Shown here one piece after another: positions 1 through 5,276 of a stretch of 12,652 nt of DNA; the stretch's first letter is position 1; each line of letters begins with the position of its first letter. The position numbers were made by a program, and so were the translations under genes. Source of the DNA: DATBED01 sp036276195 (GTDB lineage Bacteria; Patescibacteriota; Saccharimonadia; Saccharimonadales; UBA4665); NCBI GenBank assembly GCA_036276195.1, contig DATBED010000044.1, positions 1 to 12,652 of the forward strand, in the 5' to 3' direction. The notes below the pieces were generated by a model that had not been told where the DNA came from, searched no databases, and was given only the letters and a program-made list of their open reading frames with translations.

Positions 1-1615
1 GGCCCACGTTGATCTGACGCGGCCGGATGAGCAGTTTGGCGACTATGCCACTAACGTGGCGCTGCAGCTGGCTGGCAAAGTTGGCAAAAATCCGCGTGAA
101 GTGGCCGAGGTGCTGGCCGATAAGCTGCGCGAGAATCTGGCGGCCCAGGTAGGGAAGGTCGATGTGGCCGGCCCGGGCTTTATTAACTTGACCCTAAGCG
201 ATGAAGCGCTGCTCGGTTTACTCGGCGAAAGGCCAGCCGAATCGTTGAATGGGCAGGTGATTGTGGCCGAATACTCCGATCCTAACCCCTTCAAGGTGCT
301 GCACGCCGGCCACTTGTATACCAGCGTGGTCGGCGACGCTATTGCCAATCTGTTAGAGCAGGCTAGTGGGGAAGTGCACCGTGTCAACTTCGGTGGCGAC
401 GTGGGATTACACGTGGCCAAGAACATGTGGGCGATCTTACGATATTTAGGTGGTGAGCATCCCGAAAAGATGAGTGAAGTGCCGGAAGATCAGCGGCCCG
501 ATTGGCTAAGCCAGCGCTACGTCGAAGGTAACGAGGCCTACGAGACCAACGAGGCGGCCAAGCCAGAAATCACTGAGATTAACAAGCGGATCTACGGCCT
601 GCACAACGACGATGATCACGACTCGCCCTTCGCCCAAATTTATTGGACTGCCCGGCAGTGGAGTTACGATTACTTCGACAAATTTTACGCTCGGATTGGC
701 AGCCACTTCGAAAAGTATTACCCCGAGAGTGAAACGGCTCCGATTGGATTAAAGACCGTGCGTGAGCATATCGGCGACGTTTATAAAGAGAGCGACGGTG
801 CAGTCGTGTTCGATGGCGAAAAGTATGGCCTGCACACCCGCGTCTTCATCAACTCCGCCGGTCTACCGACATACGAGGCCAAAGACGTTGGCCTGATCAT
901 GAAAAAGTGGCAGGATTACCACTTTGACCGTTCAATCGTGATCACCGGCAACGATATCGAGCAGTACATGCAGGTTGTATTAAAGAGTGTAGAGCAATTC
1001 CAACCGGAGTTAGCTAAGGCTACGACGCACTTGACGCATGGCATGGTCAAATTGGCCGGCGGTATGAAAATGAGCAGCCGCACAGGCAACGTGCTGCGGG
1101 CGGTAGACGTAATAGATGCCGCGGTGGAAGCCTACAAAACGCTGGTTGGCACGGTTAACTACAACGAACAGGCCGTGCTGGGCGCCGTTAAATATGCTTT
1201 CTTAAAAAACCGCCTGGGGGGCGATATAATTTATGACCCGCAGGAATCGGTCAGTCTGGAAGGCAACAGTGGCCCGTACTTGCAGTATGCTCATGCCCGA
1301 GCCAGATCAATTCTAGCCAAAGCCGGTGCCGACGGTTCCTTGCAGATGACCGAATTCGAGCCGGGCGAGCGCTCGCTGGTGCGCAAAGTTGGCGAATATG
1401 CAGAGGTGGTTAACAAGGCCGTTAATGAGCTGATGCCGCACCATATTGCCACCTATTTATATGAACTGGCCCAGACCTTTAACCGCTTTTATGAGCACAA
1501 CCGGGTGATCGGTGATAAGAGACAGGCGCTACGATTAGCACTGGTCGGCCGTTACGCTGACACCCTAAAAAACGGCTTGGAGCTGCTCGGCATCGCCGCA
1601 CCTGATAAAATGTAG
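1..1615 (+). CDS. argS: Arginyl-tRNA synthetase, 5' end outside window
   Basis: Class I aminoacyl-tRNA synthetase that charges tRNA-Arg with arginine in the cytosol. The frame is open from base 2, and the first residues (DLTRPDEQFGDYATNVALQL) match the interior of the ArgS N-terminal tRNA-recognition (Add-1) domain. The true start therefore lies upstream, and the GTG at position 56 is not the start. About 537 residues are visible. The HIGH-type ATP motif appears as HAGH (302-313) inside DPNPFKVLHAGH, and the KMSKS-type loop as KMSSRTGN (1067-1090). The C-terminal part (VNELMPHHIATYLYELAQTFNRFYEHN) is the DALR-type anticodon-binding domain. The gene ends in TAG at 1613-1615, two bases before the next start, so it is probably the first or an early gene of an operon with the channel and msrB genes. 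Identity is certain from the motifs; only the missing N-terminal residues (probably a few tens) are unknown. Confidence 0.97.
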   Translation, partial: AHVDLTRPDEQFGDYATNVALQLAGKVGKNPREVAEVLADKLRENLAAQVGKVDVAGPGFINLTLSDEALLGLLGERPAESLNGQVIVAEYSDPNPFKVLHAGHLYTSVVGDAIANLLEQASGEVHRVNFGGDVGLHVAKNMWAILRYLGGEHPEKMSEVPEDQRPDWLSQRYVEGNEAYETNEAAKPEITEINKRIYGLHNDDDHDSPFAQIYWTARQWSYDYFDKFYARIGSHFEKYYPESETAPIGLKTVREHIGDVYKESDGAVVFDGEKYGLHTRVFINSAGLPTYEAKDVGLIMKKWQDYHFDRSIVITGNDIEQYMQVVLKSVEQFQPELAKATTHLTHGMVKLAGGMKMSSRTGNVLRAVDVIDAAVEAYKTLVGTVNYNEQAVLGAVKYAFLKNRLGGDIIYDPQESVSLEGNSGPYLQYAHARARSILAKAGADGSLQMTEFEPGERSLVRKVGEYAEVVNKAVNELMPHHIATYLYELAQTFNRFYEHNRVIGDKRQALRLALVGRYADTLKNGLELLGIAAPDKM

Positions 1616-1617
1616 TT

Positions 1618-2070
1618 ATGGCAGAAGACGAGGAGCATCCAAATCACGTGCGGGCTACCACCAGCGGCAGCACCATCCGTTTAGAGGTGCCGGTCAGCCA
1701 ACGCGGTAAACCGCGCCACCACACTATTGAAGTCCGCGAAATCATTCCGGTAGAAGGTTTCCTCGACTTCTTGCGCGAGCACGCGGTAGTCGGCCTGGCT
1801 ATTGGTTTCGCCATTGGTTCGCAGGCTCAAAACGTAGTCACTAATTTAGTCAACAGCTTCATTAAACCGATTTTCGAACTGTTTTTCGGCCAAAGTCTGG
1901 CCACGCAATCCATCACATTGCACTTCCACACGCACTCCGCCAACTTCGTGTGGGGCGCCTTCGTCTATGCTTTACTGAACTTTTTGTTCATTCTGGGCAC
2001 CATCTTCTTCTTGGTGAAGTGGTTAAAGCTGGATAAACTAAACAAGCCCTTGATAGAGGAGAAAAAATGA
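1618..2070 (+). CDS. mscL: MscL-family large-conductance mechanosensitive channel
   Basis: Predicted pentameric inner-membrane channel that opens under membrane tension to release solutes during hypo-osmotic shock. The protein has 150 residues. Residues 48-92 (FLDFLREHAVVGLAIGFAIG onward, ending FIKPIFELFFG) follow the MscL amphipathic helix and TM1 pattern, including the small-residue constriction region (VVGLAIGFAIG) and the proline after TM1. A short periplasmic loop (about 91-107) is His-rich (HFHTH), and TM2 spans about 108-133. Two features differ from the E. coli type: a hydrophilic, His/Arg-rich N-terminal extension of about 45 residues, and a C-terminus that stops about 17 residues after TM2, so the usual cytoplasmic helical bundle is missing. 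It starts 2 nt after argS with no clear ribosome-binding site and overlaps msrB by ATGA, so translational coupling is likely. Family assignment is from the TM1 motif and topology; gating behaviour is inference. Confidence 0.8.
   Translation: MAEDEEHPNHVRATTSGSTIRLEVPVSQRGKPRHHTIEVREIIPVEGFLDFLREHAVVGLAIGFAIGSQAQNVVTNLVNSFIKPIFELFFGQSLATQSITLHFHTHSANFVWGAFVYALLNFLFILGTIFFLVKWLKLDKLNKPLIEEKK
2055..2061 (+). promoter_or_regulatory. Shine-Dalgarno site for msrB
   Basis: AGAGGAG lies 5 nt before the msrB ATG and inside the last codons of the channel gene. It is one of the few strong ribosome-binding sites in the window and supports the start at 2067. Confidence 0.7.
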
Positions 2071-2462
2071 CTGACGACGACTTCAAGCAGAAGCTAACGC
2101 CTGAGCAGTACCACGTGCTGCGCCAAAAGGGCACCGAGGCGCCCGGCACGGGCGCTCTGCTTCATAACGACAAAACCGGTGACTACATGTGCGCCGCTTG
2201 CGGTCAGGTGGTTTTCAAAAGTGACACTAAGTTTGAGTCGGATATGCCGGGGCTAGTCGGTTGGCCGGCCTTTTCAAAAGCTGCTAGCGAAGGCGCCGTC
2301 AAACTGCAAGACGACAATAGTATGGGCATGCGCCGGATCGAGATCATCTGCTCCAACTGCGGTAGCCACTTGGGCCATCTGTTTGAAGGCGATCCGTCTT
2401 CACCGACCGGCCAGCACTTCTGCATCAACTCCACCGCCCTCGACTTTGAAGAGGAAAGCTAA
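2067..2462 (+). CDS. msrB: Peptide-methionine (R)-S-oxide reductase MsrB
   Basis: Reduces the R epimer of methionine sulfoxide in oxidised proteins, a cytosolic repair enzyme of oxidative stress. The 131-residue protein is a stand-alone MsrB domain. The structural zinc ligands are C42/C45 (CAAC) and C95/C98 (CSNC). The substrate pocket has GWPAF (65-69) and GSHLGHLF (99-106), and the catalytic cysteine is C119 in HFCINS. Cys is present rather than selenocysteine. The only cysteines are the four zinc ligands and C119, so no obvious resolving cysteine is seen and regeneration would need an external thiol or thioredoxin (inference). The segment before GWPAF is DMPGLV, longer than the usual GT step. 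ATG overlaps the previous stop as ATGA behind a strong ribosome-binding site. It is the last gene of the argS operon; no good plus-strand terminator hairpin follows. Confidence 0.95.
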   Translation: MTDDDFKQKLTPEQYHVLRQKGTEAPGTGALLHNDKTGDYMCAACGQVVFKSDTKFESDMPGLVGWPAFSKAASEGAVKLQDDNSMGMRRIEIICSNCGSHLGHLFEGDPSSPTGQHFCINSTALDFEEES

Positions 2463-2506
2463 ATTAGCTTGGTAACCCGGGCGTGCCGTTCGAATCATTT
2501 TCAAGT

Positions 2507-2535
2507 AAAAAGGGTGTATTCAATTTGAACCCCCC
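2507..2535 (-). terminator. Weak candidate terminator after doc
   Basis: Read on the minus strand, a GGG run, TTCA, a 3-nt loop, TGAA, a 4-nt bulge and CCC are followed by five T residues. The stem is short and bulged, so this is only a possible intrinsic terminator for the phd-doc transcript, 15 nt after the doc stop. Confidence 0.3.
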
Positions 2536-2549
2536 TATCCACAGACTGA

Positions 2550-2933
2550 CTAAATTCGGCGGGTGCGGGTTTGAAGCCAGGCGGCGACTTCTGTCAGGTC
2601 TGGGTTAGTAGTGGCAGTGTGGAGGGTGAAGCGTTCTTTTTCTTTAGCAGAAGCGACAAGAACCAGGTTGTTTAAGTGCAAAAAATATTCCAGCGTGGCG
2701 ATGGCGGTGCGCTTGTTTCCGTCGACAAATGCATGGTAATTGACTAGGGCCTCAAACAAGGCGGCGGCTTTGTCGTAAATAGTGGGGTAGAGGTCTTTGC
2801 CGCCAAAGCTGGCGGCTGGTTTTTCGGCAATGGCTGCTAGTAGGCCCGGTTCACGAATACCAAGGCTGCCGCCAATGTCTTTGATGATTCGATCGTGGAT
2901 AGCCACAATCTGGATTAAACTGACCAACCGCAT
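2550..2933 (-). CDS. doc: Doc-family toxin (Fic fold)
   Basis: Toxin of a type II toxin-antitoxin pair. The founding member, P1 Doc, phosphorylates EF-Tu and stops translation. This 127-residue protein matches the family length and layout: GGSLGIREPGLL (21-32), FGGKDLYPTIYDKAAAL (43-59), then the catalytic motif HAFVDGNKRT (67-76) corresponding to Doc HxFx(D/N)(A/G)NKR. H67 is the catalytic histidine, and K74 in place of the second Fic glycine is the feature that marks kinase-type Doc over AMP-transferring Fic proteins. All catalytic residues are present, so it looks intact. Its ATG follows the antitoxin TAA with no gap (TAAATG), so its translation should be coupled to the antitoxin. Target and activity are inferred from the family. 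Confidence 0.92.
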   Translation of the reverse strand: MRLVSLIQIVAIHDRIIKDIGGSLGIREPGLLAAIAEKPAASFGGKDLYPTIYDKAAALFEALVNYHAFVDGNKRTAIATLEYFLHLNNLVLVASAKEKERFTLHTATTNPDLTEVAAWLQTRTRRI

Positions 2934-3143
2934 TTATTTGTCTTTCAGGGCTTCGAGCAGGTCGCGGTTTTTGTCGATATAATCGTCGAGCCACTCCTTT
3001 AGTTCGGTGTTACCAGATTGAGTGGGAACAATGTCAAAAAAAGGTTTTGATTGCTTAACTACCGTGAAGCGTTCGCCCTTTTGGACACGTTCGCCGATTT
3101 GGGTAGCGTTTTGACGCAGCTCTTTGAGGCCAATTATAGTCAT
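2934..3143 (-). CDS. phd: Phd/YefM-family antitoxin
   Basis: Antitoxin partner of the Doc toxin, predicted to bind the toxin and repress its own promoter. It has 69 residues. The N-terminal part (LKELRQNATQIGERVQKGER, then FTVVKQSKPFFDIVP) has the Phd/YefM DNA-binding fold pattern, and the acidic helical tail (about 46-69, ELKEWLDDYIDKNRDLLEAL) fits the toxin-neutralising segment that folds on binding. The start has a usable ribosome-binding site (AAAGGA) 7 nt upstream. A consensus promoter and a perfect palindromic operator lie just upstream, consistent with conditional cooperativity known for phd-doc loci. The gene sits 60 nt downstream of hxlR on the same strand, so readthrough from hxlR is possible. 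The pairing with doc makes the call firm. Confidence 0.9.
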   Translation of the reverse strand: MTIIGLKELRQNATQIGERVQKGERFTVVKQSKPFFDIVPTQSGNTELKEWLDDYIDKNRDLLEALKDK

Positions 3144-3156
3144 AAAGGATTCCTTT
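3144..3156. repeat. Short palindrome holding the phd ribosome-binding site
   Basis: AAAGGA-T-TCCTTT is a perfect 6-bp inverted repeat with one central base, ending one base before the phd start codon. It contains the minus-strand AAAGGA ribosome-binding site and directly adjoins the operator repeats. It could pair weakly in mRNA or simply extend the operator region. Confidence 0.5.
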
Positions 3157-3191
3157 AAGTTATACCTTAAAGTATACCTTTAGGTATACTT
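3157..3191. promoter_or_regulatory. phd-doc operator (tandem and inverted GTATACC half-sites)
   Basis: AAGTATACC (3170-3178), a 4-nt spacer and GGTATACTT (3183-3191) form a perfect 9-bp inverted repeat. A third, near-identical half-site, AAGTTATACC, precedes it at 3157-3166, so two 13-nt units run in tandem (3157-3169 and 3170-3182). The palindrome covers the -10 box and most of the promoter spacer, so a bound Phd or Phd-Doc complex would block RNA polymerase. Its identity as the Phd operator is inferred from position and symmetry. Confidence 0.8.
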
Positions 3192-3199
3192 ACTGTCAA
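3171..3199 (-). promoter_or_regulatory. phd-doc promoter, near consensus
   Basis: On the minus strand, a perfect -35 TTGACA (3199-3194) and -10 TATACT (3176-3171) are separated by exactly 17 nt. Transcription should start near 3164-3165, giving a leader of about 21 nt that carries the ribosome-binding site. It is the best sigma-70 promoter in the window. Confidence 0.85.
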
Positions 3200-3203
3200 T
3201 GAC

Positions 3204-3545
3204 TTAACAACTTTGGTCGTAGTACTTGGTGCCCCAAGCGGCCATTTTTTGTAATACGGGTAGTAGATCCGCGCCTTTGGAGGTGAGAGAATACTCGGTG
3301 CGCGGTGGTACTTCGGCGAAACTCTGGCGGGTGATGATGCCGTGAGCTTCTAGGTCGTCTAGGCGCTGGCTTAGGGTGCGCGGGTTGATGCCGCCAACCA
3401 ACTTTTCCAGTTCGCAGAACCTTTTCGAACCGCTGAACAGGTCGCGTAAAATCAGGGCCGTCCATTTATTACCAACGATTTGCATGGCGCTGGCAATGCA
3501 GCCGACTTTGGGTTCAATTGGTTTCGTAACAGAGGTAGAATTCAT
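3204..3545 (-). CDS. HxlR-family winged-helix regulator, YodB-like
   Basis: DNA-binding repressor or activator of the HxlR/DUF24 family, 113 residues, acting as a dimer. Recognisable pieces are the N-terminal Gly-Cys (C16), IVGNKWTALILRDLFSG (23-39, first helices), RFCELEKLVGGINPRTLSQR (42-61, recognition helix region), LDDLEAHGIITR and the wing EVPPRTEYSLTSKG. Cysteines are C16, C44 and C113, the last being the final residue. In Bacillus YodB (112 residues) an N-terminal cysteine forms an intersubunit disulfide with C-terminal cysteines under quinone or diamide stress; the arrangement here is similar. The gene is divergent from a flavin reductase, and YodB is known to control such enzymes, so it probably senses electrophiles or disulfide stress (inference). 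A -10 box is close to the start codon, with no clear ribosome-binding site. Confidence 0.92.
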   Translation of the reverse strand: MNSTSVTKPIEPKVGCIASAMQIVGNKWTALILRDLFSGSKRFCELEKLVGGINPRTLSQRLDDLEAHGIITRQSFAEVPPRTEYSLTSKGADLLPVLQKMAAWGTKYYDQSC

Positions 3546-3555
3546 TACTTTACAC

Positions 3556-3577
3556 AGTATAGTATTGGGTCTATACT
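3556..3577. promoter_or_regulatory. Inverted repeat, probable HxlR operator
   Basis: AGTATAG (3556-3562) and CTATACT (3571-3577) are perfect 7-bp inverted arms with an 8-nt spacer. They lie in the divergent region between hxlR and the flavin reductase gene. A further AGTATAG copy is at 3601-3607, where it also pairs with CTATA at 3593-3597. The left arm contains the minus-strand -10 box of hxlR (TATACT, 3561-3556), so binding would give autoregulation. HxlR-type proteins usually bind such short palindromes in divergent promoters. Confidence 0.6.
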
Positions 3578-3610
3578 TGAGTTAGTTAATAACTATATAA
3601 AGTATAGCAC

Positions 3611-3616
3611 AGGAGA
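3611..3616 (+). promoter_or_regulatory. Shine-Dalgarno site deciding the flavin reductase start
   Basis: AGGAGA lies 7 nt before ATG 3624. This selects 3624 as the start. The frame stays open further upstream to 3480, but that part would overlap hxlR and the operator. The core promoter is less clear: AT-rich TATATAA at 3594-3600 is a possible -10 element with no well-spaced -35. Confidence 0.75.
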
Positions 3617-3623
3617 TGCACTT

Positions 3624-4217
3624 ATGAAAGTAGCTGTAATTATCGGATCTGTTCGCGAAGGCCGCAAAACGCCGGCTCAAGCCAAGTGGGTTATGAAAAC
3701 ACTAGAGACTATGAAGGCTGTAGAGGCCGAGCTAATTGACCTTCAAGACTACCCGATGCCGATATTTAACGAGCCGACGTCGCCACGATATAATCCGGAA
3801 CGCAAGCTTGATCCTATGACTCAAAAGTGGCTCGGTAAACTAGCTGAATTCGATGCTTATGTCTTTGTGACACCGGAATATAACCACTCCGTGCCTGGTG
3901 TGTTAAAAAATGCCCTCGATTATGTGGACTGGCAGCTGAACCGTAAGCCGGCCGCTGTAGTGTCGCATGGCTCGGCCGGCGGCGCGCGGGCCGAAGTGGC
4001 TTTGAAAGAGATCTTGTCGGAAAGCCGTATGGTGCCTATGCCGACCGTGCCGGGAGTGGCCATGACCCATATGAGTGAGAAGATAGACGAAGATGGCAAT
4101 CTGGCCGAAGCAGAAAAAGCTAGTCCTTACGGCCCCCAAGCGGCTCTAGAGATGTTGCTCAAAGAGCTACAATGGTACAGCGACGCCTTAACTCCTGCCC
4201 GCGCCCAACCTGAATAG
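3624..4217 (+). CDS. NAD(P)H-dependent FMN reductase-like flavoprotein
   Basis: Flavodoxin-fold oxidoreductase of the FMN_red family (quinone, azo or nitro compound or flavin reduction with NAD(P)H), 197 residues, cytosolic. The N-terminus VAVIIGSVREGRKT (3-16) is the FMN phosphate-binding loop. TPEYNHSVPGVLKNALDYVD (from P84) is the family signature contacting the flavin ring, and SHGSAGG (114-120) is the third flavin-side loop. Length matches the family. It is transcribed divergently from the HxlR-type regulator, with palindromic operator sequence between them, suggesting induction by electrophiles or quinones under control of that regulator. The natural substrate cannot be read from sequence. 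The start is fixed by AGGAGA 7 nt upstream and by homology beginning at the loop. Confidence 0.9.
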   Translation: MKVAVIIGSVREGRKTPAQAKWVMKTLETMKAVEAELIDLQDYPMPIFNEPTSPRYNPERKLDPMTQKWLGKLAEFDAYVFVTPEYNHSVPGVLKNALDYVDWQLNRKPAAVVSHGSAGGARAEVALKEILSESRMVPMPTVPGVAMTHMSEKIDEDGNLAEAEKASPYGPQAALEMLLKELQWYSDALTPARAQPE

Positions 4218-4247
4218 ATTTTGGTGTTTTCTACAACAGCAACTTTT

Positions 4248-4272
4248 GCTTCAGGGTTTTGTTAGGCTTCAG
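4248..4272. repeat. Direct repeat GCTTCAG
   Basis: GCTTCAG occurs at 4248-4254 and 4266-4272, each followed by a T-rich tract, in the AT-rich gap downstream of the flavin reductase gene. No hairpin with a T tract was found for that transcript. Confidence 0.35.
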
Positions 4273-4320
4273 TTTTTCACGAAATTTTGTTAATCCAGAA
4301 TTCTCTAAGGAGTTAAAATA

Positions 4321-4342
4321 AACGGTTTCACAAAAAACGGTT
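4321..4342. repeat. Direct repeat AACGGTT upstream of orn
   Basis: AACGGTT occurs at 4321-4327 and 4336-4342, a 15-nt period, in a strongly AT-rich stretch about 45 nt upstream of the orn -10 box. It could be a binding site or chance. The 4218-4385 gap holds no other recognisable feature. Confidence 0.35.
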
Positions 4343-4385
4343 AAAAATCTCAAAAGACAAAATAAGGTTGAAGATCGGCTTACGT

Positions 4386-4391
4386 TATAAT
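4386..4391 (+). promoter_or_regulatory. orn -10 box, predicts a leaderless or near-leaderless mRNA
   Basis: A perfect TATAAT ends 8 nt before ATG 4400, so transcription would start at about 4398, at or within two bases of the start codon. No Shine-Dalgarno sequence precedes the ATG. There is no good -35 at 16-18 nt (TTGAAG at 4368-4373 is too close, 12 nt). This favours ATG 4400 over the TTG at 4391, which lies inside the -10 box. Confidence 0.6.
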
Positions 4392-4399
4392 TGGCTGCA

Positions 4400-4963
4400 A
4401 TGATTGATAAAAAGGCGGTGCCGACCAAGTTACTGTGGGTGGATCTGGAAATGACCGGGCTGGATCCGCTCGAGGATGTGATCCTGGAGGTGGCGGCCGA
4501 AGTGACCGATTTTGATTTTAAAACGTTGGCCAGTTACGAAGCTTGCGTCAAACAGCCGCGCGAGCTAATGGTGGAACGCATGCAAAAAAACATCTGGTGG
4601 AAGGATTACCCAGAAAATCGCGACGAGTTTCTACGCAAATGTGCCGAAGGTAAGTCACTCGAGCAAGTCGAGCAGGAACTGATCGACCTAGTTGAGCAAA
4701 ACTTCGTTAACGAGCCGGCTGTGCTGGCCGGCAACAGCATTCATAACGACCGCGGTTTTATACGGCAGTGGTGGCCACGGCTCGACCTAAAATTGCACTA
4801 CCGTATGCTCGATGTCAGTGCCTGGAAGGTGTTCATGCAAGGCAAGTACGGCGTGAACTTTGAGAAAAAGGAGGTTCACCGCGCCTTTGACGACATTCAG
4901 GCCTCGATCGCTGAGCTGCAATATTATTTGGAATGGTTCAAGAATGGATCACAAAACAGTTGA
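4400..4963 (+). CDS. orn: Oligoribonuclease (DEDDh 3'-5' exoribonuclease)
   Basis: Degrades short RNA oligonucleotides (2-5 nt), finishing mRNA turnover, and also cleaves pGpG; it acts as a dimer in the cytosol. The protein has 187 residues, close to the 181 of E. coli Orn. All DEDDh motifs are present: Exo I WVDLEMTGLD with D15 and E17, Exo II GNSIHNDR with D117, and Exo III HRAFDDI with H160 and D164. The start at ATG 4400 is chosen because a -10 box lies just upstream. The gene ends in TGA at 4961-4963 and overlaps the next gene by 20 nt, so the two are co-transcribed. Identification is firm; the only uncertainty is a three-codon longer form from TTG 4391. Confidence 0.96.
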   Translation: MIDKKAVPTKLLWVDLEMTGLDPLEDVILEVAAEVTDFDFKTLASYEACVKQPRELMVERMQKNIWWKDYPENRDEFLRKCAEGKSLEQVEQELIDLVEQNFVNEPAVLAGNSIHNDRGFIRQWWPRLDLKLHYRMLDVSAWKVFMQGKYGVNFEKKEVHRAFDDIQASIAELQYYLEWFKNGSQNS

Positions 4964-5276
4964 AGACTACATCTTAAGCATGCCAAACAGCTGGCTAGAT
5001 TATCCGTTTGGCGAGGAAGTGGCTGTTTATAAAGTCGGGCCCAAAGATAAGAGCAAGATGTTTGCGCTAATCAACGAGGGCAAGGCGCCCGTGCGGCTCA
5101 GCCTAAAGAGCGATCCGCAATTGGCGCAAATCCTGCGCGACAAGTACGACGAGGTCATGCCGGGCTACCACCTGAATAAAAAACATTGGAACACCCTGGT
5201 GCTAACGGGACAGCTCGGCTGGGAAGAGGTGCAAGGACTAATCCGCCACAGTTACAACCTAGTAGCCGGCAATTAA
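4944..5276 (+). CDS. YjbR/MmcQ-like protein (DUF419 family)
   Basis: Small protein of 110 residues. The N-terminus (VEDYILSMPNSWLDYPFGEEVAVYKV) and the later KMFALINEG, VRLSLKSDPQLAQILRDKY, MPGYHLNKKHWNTLVL and LIRHSYNLV match the YjbR/MmcQ family, which has a double-wing, CyaY-like fold. The family is often called DNA-binding, but its molecular function is not established. The start at ATG 4944 lies inside the 3' end of orn (20-nt overlap, different frame) and gives the standard family N-terminus; the frame is open from 4860, but that extension would lie wholly within orn. No strong ribosome-binding site is visible, so coupling to orn translation is likely. Its TAA stop shares TTAA with the stop of the convergent gene. 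Confidence 0.82.
   Translation: MDHKTVEDYILSMPNSWLDYPFGEEVAVYKVGPKDKSKMFALINEGKAPVRLSLKSDPQLAQILRDKYDEVMPGYHLNKKHWNTLVLTGQLGWEEVQGLIRHSYNLVAGN

Noticed and set aside
56..58. GTG at 56 as the argS start.
   Set aside because: The frame is open to base 2, and the residues before it (DLTRPDEQFGDYATN) belong to the conserved ArgS N-terminal domain.
2488..2496. GTTCGAATC resembles a tRNA T-loop, suggesting a tRNA or tRNA fragment after msrB.
   Set aside because: The flanking bases do not pair as a T-stem, and no acceptor, D or anticodon arm can be built around it.
2463..2549. Bidirectional terminator between msrB and doc.
   Set aside because: Only a weak, bulged minus-strand hairpin exists; nothing suitable on the plus strand.
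3480..3623. Upstream extension of the flavin reductase frame by 48 codons.
   Set aside because: It would overlap hxlR and the palindromic operator; the flavoprotein homology and the AGGAGA site both point to ATG 3624.
4231..4428. A 65-codon minus-strand reading frame covering the gap before orn.
   Set aside because: No recognisable motif or ribosome-binding site; it overlaps the orn start and promoter and looks like chance in AT-rich DNA.
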